Notes: a model not told the origin generated them from the letters alone. A stretch of 64,000 bases of DNA from an uncultured Thiohalocapsa sp. (GCF_913063425.1 NZ_CAJXYK010000007.1:1-64000); one strand, 5' to 3'; counted from the first letter of the stretch, positions 1-10,131 are shown. Numbers and translations: made by a program.

Positions 1-248
1 ATGTAGGGGACCAAGTCCTTGCGGCTCAGCCCCATCTGGTCCATGCGGAATTCGATCGCGTCGATGGGGTCCGGCGGGTCGATGGGGAAGTGCTTGGTCT
101 CGAAGTCCTCGATCAGCAGGGCGAGCACGTCGATCTCGACGGATTCGGGGCTGTCGGCGGGTGGGTTCTGCTCCATGAGGTCGCTGAGGCGCGCGAGGGC
201 TTGCTGGTGCTCGGCCTCGTCTTGGATGATTTTCAGTTGAGTCATCAT
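1..248 (-). CDS. higA: HigA-type antitoxin, partial (3' end beyond window)
   Basis: DNA-binding antitoxin that would neutralise HigB and repress the pair. The 82 visible residues begin MMTQLKIIQDEAEH and contain KHFPIDPPDPIDAIEFRMDQ followed by GLSRKDLVPYI. This is the usual HigA N-terminus leading into an Xre-type helix-turn-helix. The stop lies outside the window. Two ATG codons are adjacent (246-248 and 243-245) and either could be used. It lies 10 bp after higB on the same strand, the toxin-first order typical of HigBA. What is visible is intact. Confidence 0.8.
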   Translation of the reverse strand, partial: MMTQLKIIQDEAEHQQALARLSDLMEQNPPADSPESVEIDVLALLIEDFETKHFPIDPPDPIDAIEFRMDQMGLSRKDLVPY

Positions 249-258
249 CGCGTTCACC

Positions 259-543
259 TCAAAAGCGCTGTCTGTCGTACTGGGCGTGGGTGCCGACCCA
301 CTCGATGAGGACGATGCCGTTCTGGTAGCGCACCTTGACGACCAAGCGGTAACGGTTCCCCCTGATGTTGAAAATCACGCGGTTATCGGCCAGGAAGCTG
401 GCGCTGCGGTAGCGGTCCTTGATGTCCTGGGGGGTGGCCCAGGTTGCCTCCTTCGCTTCGTCGAACCAGGTCTCGAGCGCGCCCTTGGCTGCCGCATGCC
501 TTGTCCAGAACGCCACGAGCTTGTCGCGTCCGAGGATCTTCAT
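259..543 (-). CDS. higB: HigB-type mRNA interferase toxin
   Basis: 94 residues of the HigB_toxin branch of the RelE/ParE superfamily. These toxins cleave ribosome-bound mRNA. The protein starts MKILGRDKLVAFWTRH, has the central DIKDRYRSASFL, and ends with the typical RYRLVVKVRYQ strands and EWVGTHAQYDR tail that supply the basic catalytic surface. It is full length for the family. The start ATG at 543 is supported by family alignment and by a palindrome just upstream. The gene is co-directional with higA and probably co-transcribed. Its frame overlaps the end of an HsdR remnant by a few bases, so the pair appears to have landed in, or survived beside, decaying restriction genes. Confidence 0.85.
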   Translation of the reverse strand: MKILGRDKLVAFWTRHAAAKGALETWFDEAKEATWATPQDIKDRYRSASFLADNRVIFNIRGNRYRLVVKVRYQNGIVLIEWVGTHAQYDRQRF

Positions 544-850
544 AACGGCCCCGATCTATCCCAAAATGGGAAAAGTTTCCGATATTTCCAAGGAGGGATG
601 CGCGGCATTCGGGAGGTCCCTTGCCTGTCGGTCGGGGCGGCAGCCAGGAGCGCGTCGAAGAAGTCCGGCTGGTTCCTGCGCAGGTGGTCAGCGCGCTCCT
701 TGCGTGTGCGCAGCGGGGTCTCGAAGGCGAGGTGACAGAGCAGGTCGAGGGGATCGGCGTCGGACCGACCAGTTGCCGCCGCCAACTCCTTAGAATGCGA
801 TGCCGCGTTCTTGCAGTTCCAGGATCACCTCCTCGCGCTGCAACGGGTCG
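540..850 (-). pseudogene. C-terminal remnant of a type I restriction HsdR subunit
   Basis: A conceptual reading gives QREEVILELQERGIAF, then, after a one-base shift, KELAAATGRSDADPLDLLCH followed by LAFETPLRTRKERADHLRRN and DFFDAL. This matches the EcoEI_R_C-type C-terminal region of HsdR (family pattern DPFDLLCHLAF..PLRTRRERAERLRK..DFF). The two parts lie in different frames around position 787, and the usual continuation after DFF is replaced by unrelated sequence. The motor and nuclease domains are absent, so no restriction activity is possible. Confidence 0.6.
559..571. promoter_or_regulatory. Inverted repeat upstream of higBA, candidate operator
   Basis: TCCCA-AAA-TGGGA, a perfect 5-bp inverted repeat with a 3-bp spacer, lies 16-28 bp upstream of the higB start. 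HigA proteins normally repress their own promoter through short palindromes at this position. The site is seen directly; its role is inferred. Confidence 0.4.
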
Positions 851-1185
851 GCCCAGGGAGTCTGACTCCATGGCCCGGATGGCTTCATCGCGCTCGTCGA
901 GCGGCAGAAGCAGTGCCGCCAAGATCTGCTTGCGCCGGTTCGTTGGCAGGCTTGCGGACACCTGCGCCACCTCCAGCGCTTCCGGGTCGAGCTCGGCGAG
1001 CGTGAGACCATTCGCGATGGGCTAGGGAGGTGCAGGGAGGTGCTTGAGGAGTCGTGTCGGGCATCGGTTGTTGCTCCAGGGTCGGCGGGATGTTCGGGGC
1101 GTAGAAACAAAGTTCAGCGGCGAGCCGGGCTTCGGATGGTCTGCGGTTTGAGTGCTTCATGAGCGCTGTGAGTCAGAGGGGACGG
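851..1185. other. Unrecognised, probably degraded sequence
   Basis: On the minus strand one frame reads ANGLTLAELDPEALEVAQVS followed by LPTNRRKQILAALLLPLDER. This looks protein-like (amphipathic, no early stop), but it has no good start and runs into the HsdR fragment only through a frame change. I do not recognise the family. It is best read as more of the decayed locus. Confidence 0.3.
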
Positions 1186-2661
1186 CTAGACCTCGGCGGC
1201 TTCCGCGAGGATCACCGTTTCGATGTAGCCGCGGAACGCGCCGACGTCGGTGAAGCACCGAAAGCCCGCCTGGCTCGCCATCGCGATGGTGGCTGCCTCC
1301 TCGTTCAGGAGCACCGCCACCGGCTGGCTCAGTTCCTCCTGGAGTCCGTCCGGCCAGGCGAGATCCAGCACCGCCAGCTGGGCACCGGTCTGCGGATCCG
1401 CCAGGTCGTAGGCGAGGGTGCCGCGTGGCAGGTCGTGCGCGGCGACCCAGTCGTTGAGCACTTCGAGCTGCGCTTCTTCCTGCTCGCTGCTGATGCCGCC
1501 CACCACCTCAGTGGGTTGGGGCGCCGGTTGTGCGCCACCCTGCGGTGCGGGCACCGCCGCCCCGGCGAGCCAGCGCTCGTCCCCGTGCAGCAGCTCTGCC
1601 ATGCGCCGGTTCAGCTCGGTGGCCAGCAGCGCCTTGCGGGCTTCCAGGAAGTCAGGGAAGCGCTCGATGCGCCACAGGTCCGGGTCCTGCGGAATCCACT
1701 GGGAGGCCAGTGCTCCCGGGTGGTTCTGTTCCACCTCCGGAAAATACTGCGCCGGTGGCGTTGCGCTGATGTCCAGGTTGGTGTGCTTGGTCAGGAAGCA
1801 GAAATTGGCCAGCGCGTTGACCTGCGGGCGGCTGTAGCCATGGTCGTAGAGCTGCTTCTTCGGGAAGATGTGATGAACCTCCAGCCGGCTCATCCTGCCG
1901 AGCAGGTGGGCCTTCAGCGGCAGCCCCGTGCCCCAGTCCTTGGCCTCGCCCATGCGCGTGAGCAGGTACAGCACCGGGTAGAAGCGCGCGCCCAGGCTCC
2001 AGCCGGTGAAGTGCCCGGGCTCCGCGGCCAGCGCGCCATGCCACAGCCGCAACTGCTCCAGCAGCTTGTCCAGCGCCCCGTCGCCGGCTTCCAGCGCCTC
2101 CAGATCCTTGTCGATGTAGGTCTCGGTGGAGCCCGAGAAGCGCCCCCACATGGCCGCCTGCACATACCAGAAGAGCAGCTTGTCTCGCTCCTGCTCGCTC
2201 ATCGGGCCATGGGAGTGGGCGGCGCGCTGATCCAGCCAGCGCGCCATCACCGGCACCGCGAAGCGCCCGAAGAACACCTGGTCGTGGTCCAGCCCGAGCC
2301 GCCCTGCGATCAGGTTCAGGCAGGTGTCGATGTGCCTGGTGGCCCGCTTCAGGGCGTCCTTTACATCGTCGGCCGTCTTCTCGTGCAGGTATTGGAACCT
2401 GGCTTCGCCGGTGAGCACCGTGTTCAGGGAGCGCAGGAGCCAGTCCAGGTTGAAGTGATAGCCGTCCTGCTCCCAGCGCTTCAGCTCCGCCTTCATGGCA
2501 TCGCGCCCGTCCGGCCAGTCGGCGCAGATCTTCGCGAGCGCCAGGTCGCCCTTGGAGAGCTTGGTGCCGCCGCTGTTGACCCGGTTGAAGATGTCCACCA
2601 CGACATCGAGCGTCTTGTCGGCGCCGGTGACCTCTTCGACGTGCAGGTGGAGATCTTCATG
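1186..2661 (-). pseudogene. 5'-truncated GmrSD-like (DUF262/DUF1524) protein
   Basis: GmrSD-type enzymes are type IV restriction systems. An N-terminal DUF262 (ParB/sulfiredoxin-like NTPase) is joined to a C-terminal DUF1524 HNH nuclease. Here the sequence begins inside DUF262 at VVVDIFNRVNSGGTKLSKGD (family pattern FxRINSGGTxLS). It then keeps the helical region and the HNH core LEVHHIFPKKQLYDHGY with NALANFCFLTKHTN. The upstream DGQQR-type NTPase motif is missing. The open frame upstream of 2661 does not resemble the family, so the start was lost. The C-terminal part, including a Pro/Gln linker and a final domain, is uninterrupted. A translated fragment might still carry a nuclease domain, but it is probably inactive. 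Confidence 0.7.
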
Positions 2662-2858
2662 TGCGTCGGTTCCTCTTCCTTTTTGTTCCGGCGTTGGCCC
2701 GCTGTTCAGCAGGCAGCGGGTGTGGTCCGCCGCCGGAGTGTCAACATACGAAAGGTTGTGCAGGCTGCGCGGGAAGCATCGCTCGATATCGGCACGAGGT
2801 GCAGCGCGTGTACTGGGGTGCGCCAAGGCGGCGACCGATGCCTGCCGCCCGCGATTGT

Positions 2859-3110
2859 TCAGGCGCCGTCGTCCGCGCTCTCCAGCCGATCGACCACATC
2901 GAGCCCCGCGACGCGCCGAAACCCGTTGAGATTGTTGGTCACGAGGGTCGCGCCCGCCGCGAGGGCGTGGGCGGCAATGCGGAGGTCCATGGCCTCGCGC
3001 AGGCGTTGGCGCGTCTTCGCGGGCAGCGCGAGCAGCGCCTTGCGGGCGCGGAGCAGGGCCTCGCGCCGGGCGAGCAGCAGGCTGCGGAAGTGCTGCAGGT
3101 CCACGGCGGG
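2859..3110 (-). pseudogene. C-terminal fragment of a VapC-like PIN toxin
   Basis: The last ~40 codons read LREAMDLRIAAHALAAGATL followed by VTNNLNGFRRVAGLDVVD. This is the distal PIN-domain signature of VapC ribonucleases: the Asp of the xMDLxIAAHA helix and the TNN strand. The N-terminal half with the first catalytic Asp is missing, and no VapB partner is adjacent. It directly follows the amylase stop. It is a remnant, not a working toxin. Confidence 0.55.
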
Positions 3111-3115
3111 TGCCG

Positions 3116-5302
<2,187 letters not shown>

Positions 5303-5421
5303 CGGGGACTCCGGCGGGGGCTGCTGTACGTGCCTGCCATTGTGCAGCAGCGGGCCGGTGGTGCCGATGCGTGGAGCCCCATCTGGATCAAGCGGAGTGC
5401 GATTGACACCCTTTTGCCTGC

Positions 5422-5457
5422 GGCCCAAGTGCTGGCCCAAGTGCTGGCCCAAGTGCT
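5422..5457. repeat. Three exact tandem copies of a 12-bp unit
   Basis: GGCCCAAGTGCT occurs three times in a row (5422-5433, 5434-5445, 5446-5457), between the amylase start and the MazF remnant. No function is evident. It may be slippage-prone. Confidence 0.8.
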
Positions 5458-5500
5458 CGGCTGGACGGCGCGTCAGTCGGAATCGAGCAACTGTAGATCG

Positions 5501-5614
5501 ATGGACCGCGGCGACATCTATGTCGTGTCGCTCGATCCAACGGCGGGGCACGAACAGCAGGGCACGCGCCCAGTCTTGATCGTCTCTCCGCTGGCCTTCA
5601 ACCGATTGACGAGG
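5501..5614 (+). pseudogene. N-terminal fragment of a MazF/PemK-like toxin
   Basis: MDRGDIYVVSLDPTAGHEQQ followed by GTRPVLIVSPLAFNRLT is the classical MazF N-terminus, including the RGDI strand and the RPVLIVSP core. After NRLT, where the family continues with a conserved Pro-Ile-Thr segment, the frame runs into sequence antisense to the next gene. The toxin is therefore cut after ~38 residues. No antitoxin reading frame is visible upstream. Confidence 0.65.
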
Positions 5615-5622
5615 ATGCCGGG

Positions 5623-6027
5623 TCAGATCCCCGACGCCGCCCAGTTGCGGAACGCCAGCAGCCAGGACGAGAGCCCGGGGTTGGTCGGCCCACGGGCGCG
5701 CAGCAGCTCGGCGAGGTCGATGAGCAGGGCGCGGAATTCCTGCATGGCCGCCGTGCGCTCCGCCGGCTCCAGCGCGGTGGGCTCCACCAGGCTCTCCGCC
5801 GCCAGGGAGCCGGCGCCGGCCCACCAGGCGTTGCCGTCGAGCGTGCGCCAGGCGGTGGCGGGGTCGGTGTCGAAGCCGGCGCGCAGTGCGTCCACCTCGT
5901 CTGCCCGCGGATGCTCGATGCGGCGCAGCAGCGCCGCCAGCCGGGCGAGCAGGGCGCGCGCCTGCGCACGGTCAGCGGCGTCGTCCCGCCCGGGTCTGTT
6001 GGTGCTCGCACGCCGCCGCCTGGCCAT
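5623..6027 (-). CDS. Hypothetical protein, 134 residues
   Basis: Not recognised. The protein is Arg/Ala-rich at the N-terminus (MARRRRASTNRPGRDDAADR), then appears all-helical, ending FRALLIDLAELLRARGPTNP and GLSSWLLAFRNWAASGI. No signal peptide or membrane segment is seen. Its start is 14 bp downstream of the sugar kinase on the same strand, so the two are probably co-transcribed. The stop is only a few bases from the end of the oppositely oriented MazF fragment. Confidence 0.6.
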   Translation of the reverse strand: MARRRRASTNRPGRDDAADRAQARALLARLAALLRRIEHPRADEVDALRAGFDTDPATAWRTLDGNAWWAGAGSLAAESLVEPTALEPAERTAAMQEFRALLIDLAELLRARGPTNPGLSSWLLAFRNWAASGI

Positions 6028-6041
6028 GTCTGCCCCGGGCC

Positions 6042-7151
6042 TCAGCCGGCCGCCGTGAAGGCGCTGCGGACGGCGGCTTCGACAGCCGCCTGCTGGCGCT
6101 CGATGTCCGCCACCAGTGCGAGCTGGCGGCGGGCCTTGGTGAGGTTCTCGCCGCGGCGGCGGACGCGGAACCAACGGTCGCCCTGGAGATGATCCGTCAG
6201 GAAGCGGATGCCGAGCTCCAGCGGGATGAGACGGATGGCGGGAGCGATGAGGTCGATCTCCGCAGGCGTCAGCAGGTCTTTGGCCGCGTCGGCATAGCCG
6301 GCGAGCAGCGCCTCGCCGAGCCCCAGATCGAAGTGCACCGTGTCGGCGCCCGCCTCCCCGGCGCGGTTGCAGCAGGAGCGCAGGCAGTCGCCGATGTCGT
6401 GGTGCAGCAGGCCCGGCTGCACCGTGTCCAGGTCGATGAGGCAGAGCGCGCGCTCGCCCGCGGCGTCGAACAGCATATTGTCCAGCTTCGGGTCGCCGTG
6501 GATCAGGCGCAGCCGGGTGCGGCCGGCGGCGAGGGCCGCGTCGAGGACGTCCACCAGCGACCGGCGGGCGTCGATGAAGGCCAGTGCGTCGGCGGAGTCG
6601 GCGGCGCGCTGTGGCTCCGTCGCGGCGGCATCCAGGGTGGCCAGATAGGTCGGCGTGTGATGGAAGCCGGGCAGGGTCACCGCCAGCGCCGCCGGGTCCA
6701 GCGAGGCGCCGAGCCGATGGAAGCGTCCCAACAGGCGACCGGCCTCCGCGGCCTGGCGGGCGGTGTCGAGCCGCTTCAGGGTGCGGCTCGGCTCGATGCA
6801 CTCCATCAGGCGCCAGACCGCGCCGTCGGCGTCGCGCACATAGGACAGGTGGTCCGCGGTGCGCGCCAGCGCCGGCAGCCGCACCGCGAGCTCGGGCCGT
6901 TCTTGCGCCGCCGCCGCCAGCGCCGTTAGGTTGTCCATGATCCGCTCCGGCGCCGGGAACACCTGCCCGTTGATGCGCTGGAGCACGAAGGCGCCCGCCG
7001 CTGACTGCACCCGCCAGCTGTGATTGATGAGCCCGTCGCCGAGGGGGGCCACGGTGAGCGGCGCCTGGGCGTTGCCGAGAAAGCGCCGGGCGATGTCCAG
7101 CAGCAGGCGCTCGGGCAGGTGCGTTGGGGCAGTGGCTCGGGAATCGGGCAT
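6042..7151 (-). CDS. Phosphotransferase, NahK-like sugar/aminosugar kinase
   Basis: 369-residue protein with the aminoglycoside phosphotransferase/choline kinase fold. The N-lobe carries APLGDGLINHSWRVQ and FVLQRINGQVF. The catalytic loop is LIHGDPKLDNMLFD and the metal-binding segment is LIDLDTVQPGLLHHDIGD. This catalytic arrangement (HGDxKLxNxLFD...IDLDTVxPG) is closest to N-acetylhexosamine 1-kinases, which make hexosamine 1-phosphate. The actual substrate cannot be read from sequence. It heads a two-gene unit with the 134-residue protein. With the GH13 and GH57 enzymes nearby it fits intracellular glycan turnover (inference). Confidence 0.82.
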   Translation of the reverse strand: MPDSRATAPTHLPERLLLDIARRFLGNAQAPLTVAPLGDGLINHSWRVQSAAGAFVLQRINGQVFPAPERIMDNLTALAAAAQERPELAVRLPALARTADHLSYVRDADGAVWRLMECIEPSRTLKRLDTARQAAEAGRLLGRFHRLGASLDPAALAVTLPGFHHTPTYLATLDAAATEPQRAADSADALAFIDARRSLVDVLDAALAAGRTRLRLIHGDPKLDNMLFDAAGERALCLIDLDTVQPGLLHHDIGDCLRSCCNRAGEAGADTVHFDLGLGEALLAGYADAAKDLLTPAEIDLIAPAIRLIPLELGIRFLTDHLQGDRWFRVRRRGENLTKARRQLALVADIERQQAAVEAAVRSAFTAAG

Positions 7152-7292
7152 GGCGCGGTTCTACCAGCGGTGATGCGCAGGGGCAACCGCGTGGGGTGTG
7201 CAGCCGCCATGGCGCCGCGGGCGCCGGCCCGCAGCGGCGCTGCGGACGCGGGCATCAGAACGGTTGTCGGTACGCCCTCGGCCGGCGCCAAT

Positions 7293-7317
7293 AATTGACA
7301 AAAACAGTCAATTGACA
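7293..7317 (+). promoter_or_regulatory. TTGACA-bearing palindrome upstream of the peroxiredoxin
   Basis: AATTGAC (7293-7299) and GTCAATT (7307-7313) form a perfect 7-bp inverted repeat in a markedly AT-rich stretch. Both arms overlap a perfect -35-like TTGACA (7295-7300 and 7312-7317). No convincing -10 is placed, so this is a candidate promoter/operator for the downstream gene. Confidence 0.4.
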
Positions 7318-7323
7318 AGAATC

Positions 7324-7340
7324 AATCGTTCGCATCGATT
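7324..7340. promoter_or_regulatory. LysR/OxyR-like half-site upstream of the peroxiredoxin
   Basis: AATCGTTCGCATCGATT contains ATCG-N7-CGAT with inner T and A at the spacing of an OxyR half-site (ATAGnTnnnAnCTAT), including the T-N11-A core of LysR-type sites. Only one half-site is clear. OxyR control would suit a peroxiredoxin, but this is inference from a single motif. Confidence 0.35.
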
Positions 7341-7452
7341 AAAGGTGTCGCGGCAAACGATTAGATCCGTCGTTCATGGATTTCTAATATATGCACCGCG
7401 CAACGGGCAAACGCCCCGCAACACAGGGTAAGTCCTTCACTCAACGAGGTAT

Positions 7453-8109
7453 ATGACGATGGAAACAATGACCCAGACCGCCCCGACGATGCCCCGCCTC
7501 AACGAGCCCGCACCCGCCTTCGAGGCGCCGACCACCCACGGCGTGAAGCGGCTCGAGGACTACCGCGGCAAGTGGCTGGTGCTGTTCTCGCATCCGGCGG
7601 ACTTCACGCCGGTGTGCACCACGGAGTTCATCGCCTTCGCCAAGCGCCAGGCGGACTTCCAGGCCATCAACTGCGAGCTGCTCGGTCTCTCCATCGACAG
7701 CAACTATTCGCACATCGCCTGGGAGCGCAACATCCAGGAGAAATTCGGCGTCGAGATCGGCTTCCCCATCATTGCCGACCTGTCGATGCAGGTGGCCCGG
7801 GCCTACGGCATGATCCAGCCGGGCGCCAGCGACACCTCCGCGGTGCGCGCAACCTTCATCATCGACCCCGAAGGGATTCTGCGGGCCATGGTCTACTATC
7901 CGATGACCAACGGCCGCTCCATCGATGAGTTCGTGCGGCTCGTCAAGGCCCTGCAGACCTCTGACGAGCACAAGGTCGCGACGCCGGAGGGATGGCAGCC
8001 GGGCGACAAGGTCATCGTGCCGCCGCCGCCCACCGCCGAGGCCGCCGCCGCTCGCATGGCAGAAGGGTACGAGTGCAGCGACTGGTACTTCTGCAAGAAG
8101 GCGCTGTGA
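7453..8109 (+). CDS. Peroxiredoxin (AhpC/TSA, Prx6-like)
   Basis: 218-residue thiol peroxidase reducing H2O2 and organic peroxides in the cytoplasm. The peroxidatic site is HPADFTPVCTTEFIAF (PxxxTxxC, Cys near residue 56). The strand FIIDPEGILRAMVYYP and the C-terminal extension with VIVPPPPTA place it in the Prx6/archaeal-type group. Two further Cys near the end (YECSDWYFCKKAL) could act as resolving residues, as in archaeal homologues. The ATG has AGG 5-7 bp upstream. The gene is monocistronic, with a strong hairpin after the stop and an AT-rich regulatory region before it. Confidence 0.93.
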   Translation: MTMETMTQTAPTMPRLNEPAPAFEAPTTHGVKRLEDYRGKWLVLFSHPADFTPVCTTEFIAFAKRQADFQAINCELLGLSIDSNYSHIAWERNIQEKFGVEIGFPIIADLSMQVARAYGMIQPGASDTSAVRATFIIDPEGILRAMVYYPMTNGRSIDEFVRLVKALQTSDEHKVATPEGWQPGDKVIVPPPPTAEAAAARMAEGYECSDWYFCKKAL

Positions 8110-8132
8110 GGCGAGCGCCAGTCCTGTGGGCC

Positions 8133-8171
8133 GGCCCCAGTGGCCGGCTCCAGTGGCCGGCCACTGGGGCC
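8133..8171 (+). terminator. Perfect 15-bp-stem hairpin after the peroxiredoxin gene
   Basis: GGCCCCAGTGGCCGG (8133-8147) is exactly complementary to CCGGCCACTGGGGCC (8157-8171), with a 9-nt loop that repeats CCAGTGG. It begins 23 bp after the peroxiredoxin stop. There is no U-tract, so it may be a processing or stability hairpin rather than a classical terminator. No gene is seen between 8110 and 8394. Confidence 0.5.
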
Positions 8172-8394
8172 TGCCGGTGCCGCACTGCCGGGGCCGGCGG
8201 TCCACCTCAGCGTCGGAGGGCGACGCCGGCCGGTGCCGCACGGGCTACGGCCGCACGTCGCTGCGTGGAGGATCGCCCCGGCCGAATCCGCAATGCGCCC
8301 ACAGGCCAGCGCTGGACAGGCGCAGCGCTTGCCCCAATACTCCCGCCGCCAACAGGTGAATTCACCCAACCCAGCCACACGGGAGATCGTCCCC

Positions 8395-8859
8395 ATGCAG
8401 AAAGTCATTTCGCTCGCCGCCCTCACGCTGGCCCTGGCCGTCGCCGGCAACGCCGCGGCCGCAGAGCTCACGCCCGAGGAGCAGATCCTCACCCGGCAGG
8501 CGGGCTACAGCTTCATGTCCTGGAACATGGGCAAAATCAAGGCGAACCTGGAGGGCGACTTCAGCCAGCAGCAGGTGGCCGCTGCCGCCGACGCCATCGC
8601 CGGCATCGCCAACTCCGGCATGGGCGCACTGTACGGCCCGGGCACTGCCAAGGACATCGGCGATGTGAAGACCCGCGTCAAGCCCGAGCTGTTCACCGAG
8701 CAGGAGGAAGTCGGCAAGGTCGCACGCAACTTCATCCAGGCCGCCAACAGCATGGCCGAGGCCGCCGCGATGGCGGAGGGCAAGGGCGACGTGAAGGATG
8801 CCTTCACGAAGCTCGGCGAAAGCTGCAAAGCCTGCCACGACAAGTTCCGCAAGGACTGA
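8395..8859 (+). CDS. Cytochrome c' (periplasmic, class II)
   Basis: 154 residues: a cleavable signal peptide (MQKVISLAALTLALAVAGNA, ending AAA-E) and a four-helix-bundle cytochrome. Its single haem motif CKACH sits near the C-terminus (GESCKACHDKFRKD), as in class II cytochromes c. Such proteins bind NO and are thought to protect against nitrosative stress. GGGAG lies ~9 bp before the ATG, and a strong terminator follows. The facing gene is a cytochrome b561, a common companion of cytochrome c' and its likely membrane electron donor (inference from family context). Confidence 0.93.
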   Translation: MQKVISLAALTLALAVAGNAAAAELTPEEQILTRQAGYSFMSWNMGKIKANLEGDFSQQQVAAAADAIAGIANSGMGALYGPGTAKDIGDVKTRVKPELFTEQEEVGKVARNFIQAANSMAEAAAMAEGKGDVKDAFTKLGESCKACHDKFRKD

Positions 8860-8896
8860 TCGGCGGCCCGCAGACAAGCCGGCACGCCGGCTGACG

Positions 8897-8936
8897 ACGC
8901 CCGCTCCGTGCGCTGCGCGGGCGGGCGTTTTCTTTT
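8897..8936 (+). terminator. Rho-independent terminator of the cytochrome c' gene
   Basis: ACGCCCGC (8897-8904) pairs with GCGGGCGT (8921-8928) and is followed by TTTTCTTTT. The rest of the gap to the b561 stop (8937-9204) holds no recognisable gene. Confidence 0.8.
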
Positions 8937-9204
8937 GGGGATTTGTACGCCTGCGGGGCTTCGTGTGTCAGCCCGACCCAACGCCGGCACTGACCGCGCA
9001 GGTCTGCCGCGGGCAATGCCGCGACGCCGCGTGGCCCTTGCAGCGTTGCAGGTGGGATGAGCGACAGCGTAATCCGACCATCAACCGGCCCCGCGGTTGC
9101 ATCGTTGCTGGTCGCGCGGTTGCGTGAGCCCGGGCCGGTCTGGTTGCGCGGACACCGGACAACGGCGTCCAGGCTGTGCGTCTCATCCCCGTCCGCAGCA
9201 TGGG

Positions 9205-9882
9205 TTACCAGGCCGGCGCCGGGGGCGGCGGTGGTGGTGGCGGCAACAGGCCGCCGTCGGCCACCCAGACGACGCCCACCGCCACGACCAGCGCCAGCAG
9301 CAGCGCCCAGAGCTTGCCGCCCCGGGCGGACTTCAGGGCCGGATCATCCGTGTCCTTCCAGCCGAGCACCATCGGCTTCACCAGGTTCTTGCCCCGCAGC
9401 GCGTAGACGGCGATGGCCGCCACGTGCAGTGCCACCAGCCCCAGGATGATCCACAGTCCCTGCCGGTGCAGCCCGGAGAGCCAGGTGCTGGTGCTGCTGC
9501 TCACCAGGTCCGCAAGGGGCCCCTCGAAGGCGATGTCATCGTTGCTGAAGAGCCCGCTCCCCGCCTGCCAGGTGAGCACGAGGAGCAGGGCGAAAACCGA
9601 CAGCGCCCCCAGCGGATTGTGCCCCTCGCCGTGCCAGCGCCCGCGCAGATAGGCCAGCACCCGCCCCGGCGTCGGTGCGAACTGCGCAAAGCGCGCGTAC
9701 GTGGAGCCGAGAAAGCCCCACACCAGCCGGAAGGCCAGGAGCCAGATCACCGCCAGACCCAGGCGCCCGTGCCACTCGATCCAGCTCCCGCCGACCCAGC
9801 CGGTCCAGAGCGCGGCGGCGACGGTGACGAACAACAGCCAATGAAACAAACGGGTCGGCAGATCCCAGACCTTGATGCGCAT
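9205..9882 (-). CDS. Cytochrome b561 family protein
   Basis: 225-residue membrane di-haem cytochrome b (Ni-hydrogenase/b561 family). It starts MRIKVWDLPTRLFHWLLFVT, the standard beginning, and has His ligands in FHWLL, WHGRLG and the helix LHRQGLWIILGLVALHVAAI. Four hydrophobic segments are visible, plus a fifth near the end. It closes with a run of nine prolines and PAPAW, an unusual tail. It would pass quinol electrons to a periplasmic partner, plausibly the adjacent cytochrome c'. ATG 9882 fits the family start. Confidence 0.9.
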   Translation of the reverse strand: MRIKVWDLPTRLFHWLLFVTVAAALWTGWVGGSWIEWHGRLGLAVIWLLAFRLVWGFLGSTYARFAQFAPTPGRVLAYLRGRWHGEGHNPLGALSVFALLLVLTWQAGSGLFSNDDIAFEGPLADLVSSSTSTWLSGLHRQGLWIILGLVALHVAAIAVYALRGKNLVKPMVLGWKDTDDPALKSARGGKLWALLLALVVAVGVVWVADGGLLPPPPPPPPAPAW

Positions 9883-10093
9883 CCTCGAACGACTCCAGGT
9901 GGTTGCGGCGCCGCGGGGGGGCGCCCGGTGCGGGCATTTTGGCCGCTGACGGGGCGATTCGGAAGCGATGGCTTGATGGCCGCGCGCACTGACGGACCGG
10001 TTTGTCGATCTTGAGCTTCCATAGTCCAAGACGCGTCCAACTGCGGTGATCACGTTCAACTTCTCCTGCACTGCTGCGGCACGTATACCAGGC

Positions 10094-10109
10094 TATAATG
10101 CAACGCATT
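10094..10109 (+). promoter_or_regulatory. Promoter -10 box and operator-like palindrome for parDE
   Basis: TATAAT (10094-10099) overlaps AATGC-AAC-GCATT (10097-10109), a perfect 5-bp inverted repeat, 23-38 bp before the antitoxin start. GCAACGC is also directly repeated here. The arrangement suits autorepression by the RHH antitoxin. The match to -10 is direct; the regulatory role is inferred. Confidence 0.5.
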
Positions 10110-10131
10110 GCAACGCGGGAGGTGCGCCAGA

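Noticed and set aside
5303-5824. N-terminal extension of the amylase by 174 codons
   Set aside because: Overlaps the hypothetical protein and the MazF remnant, is low-complexity, and a good GGAG lies before ATG 5302.
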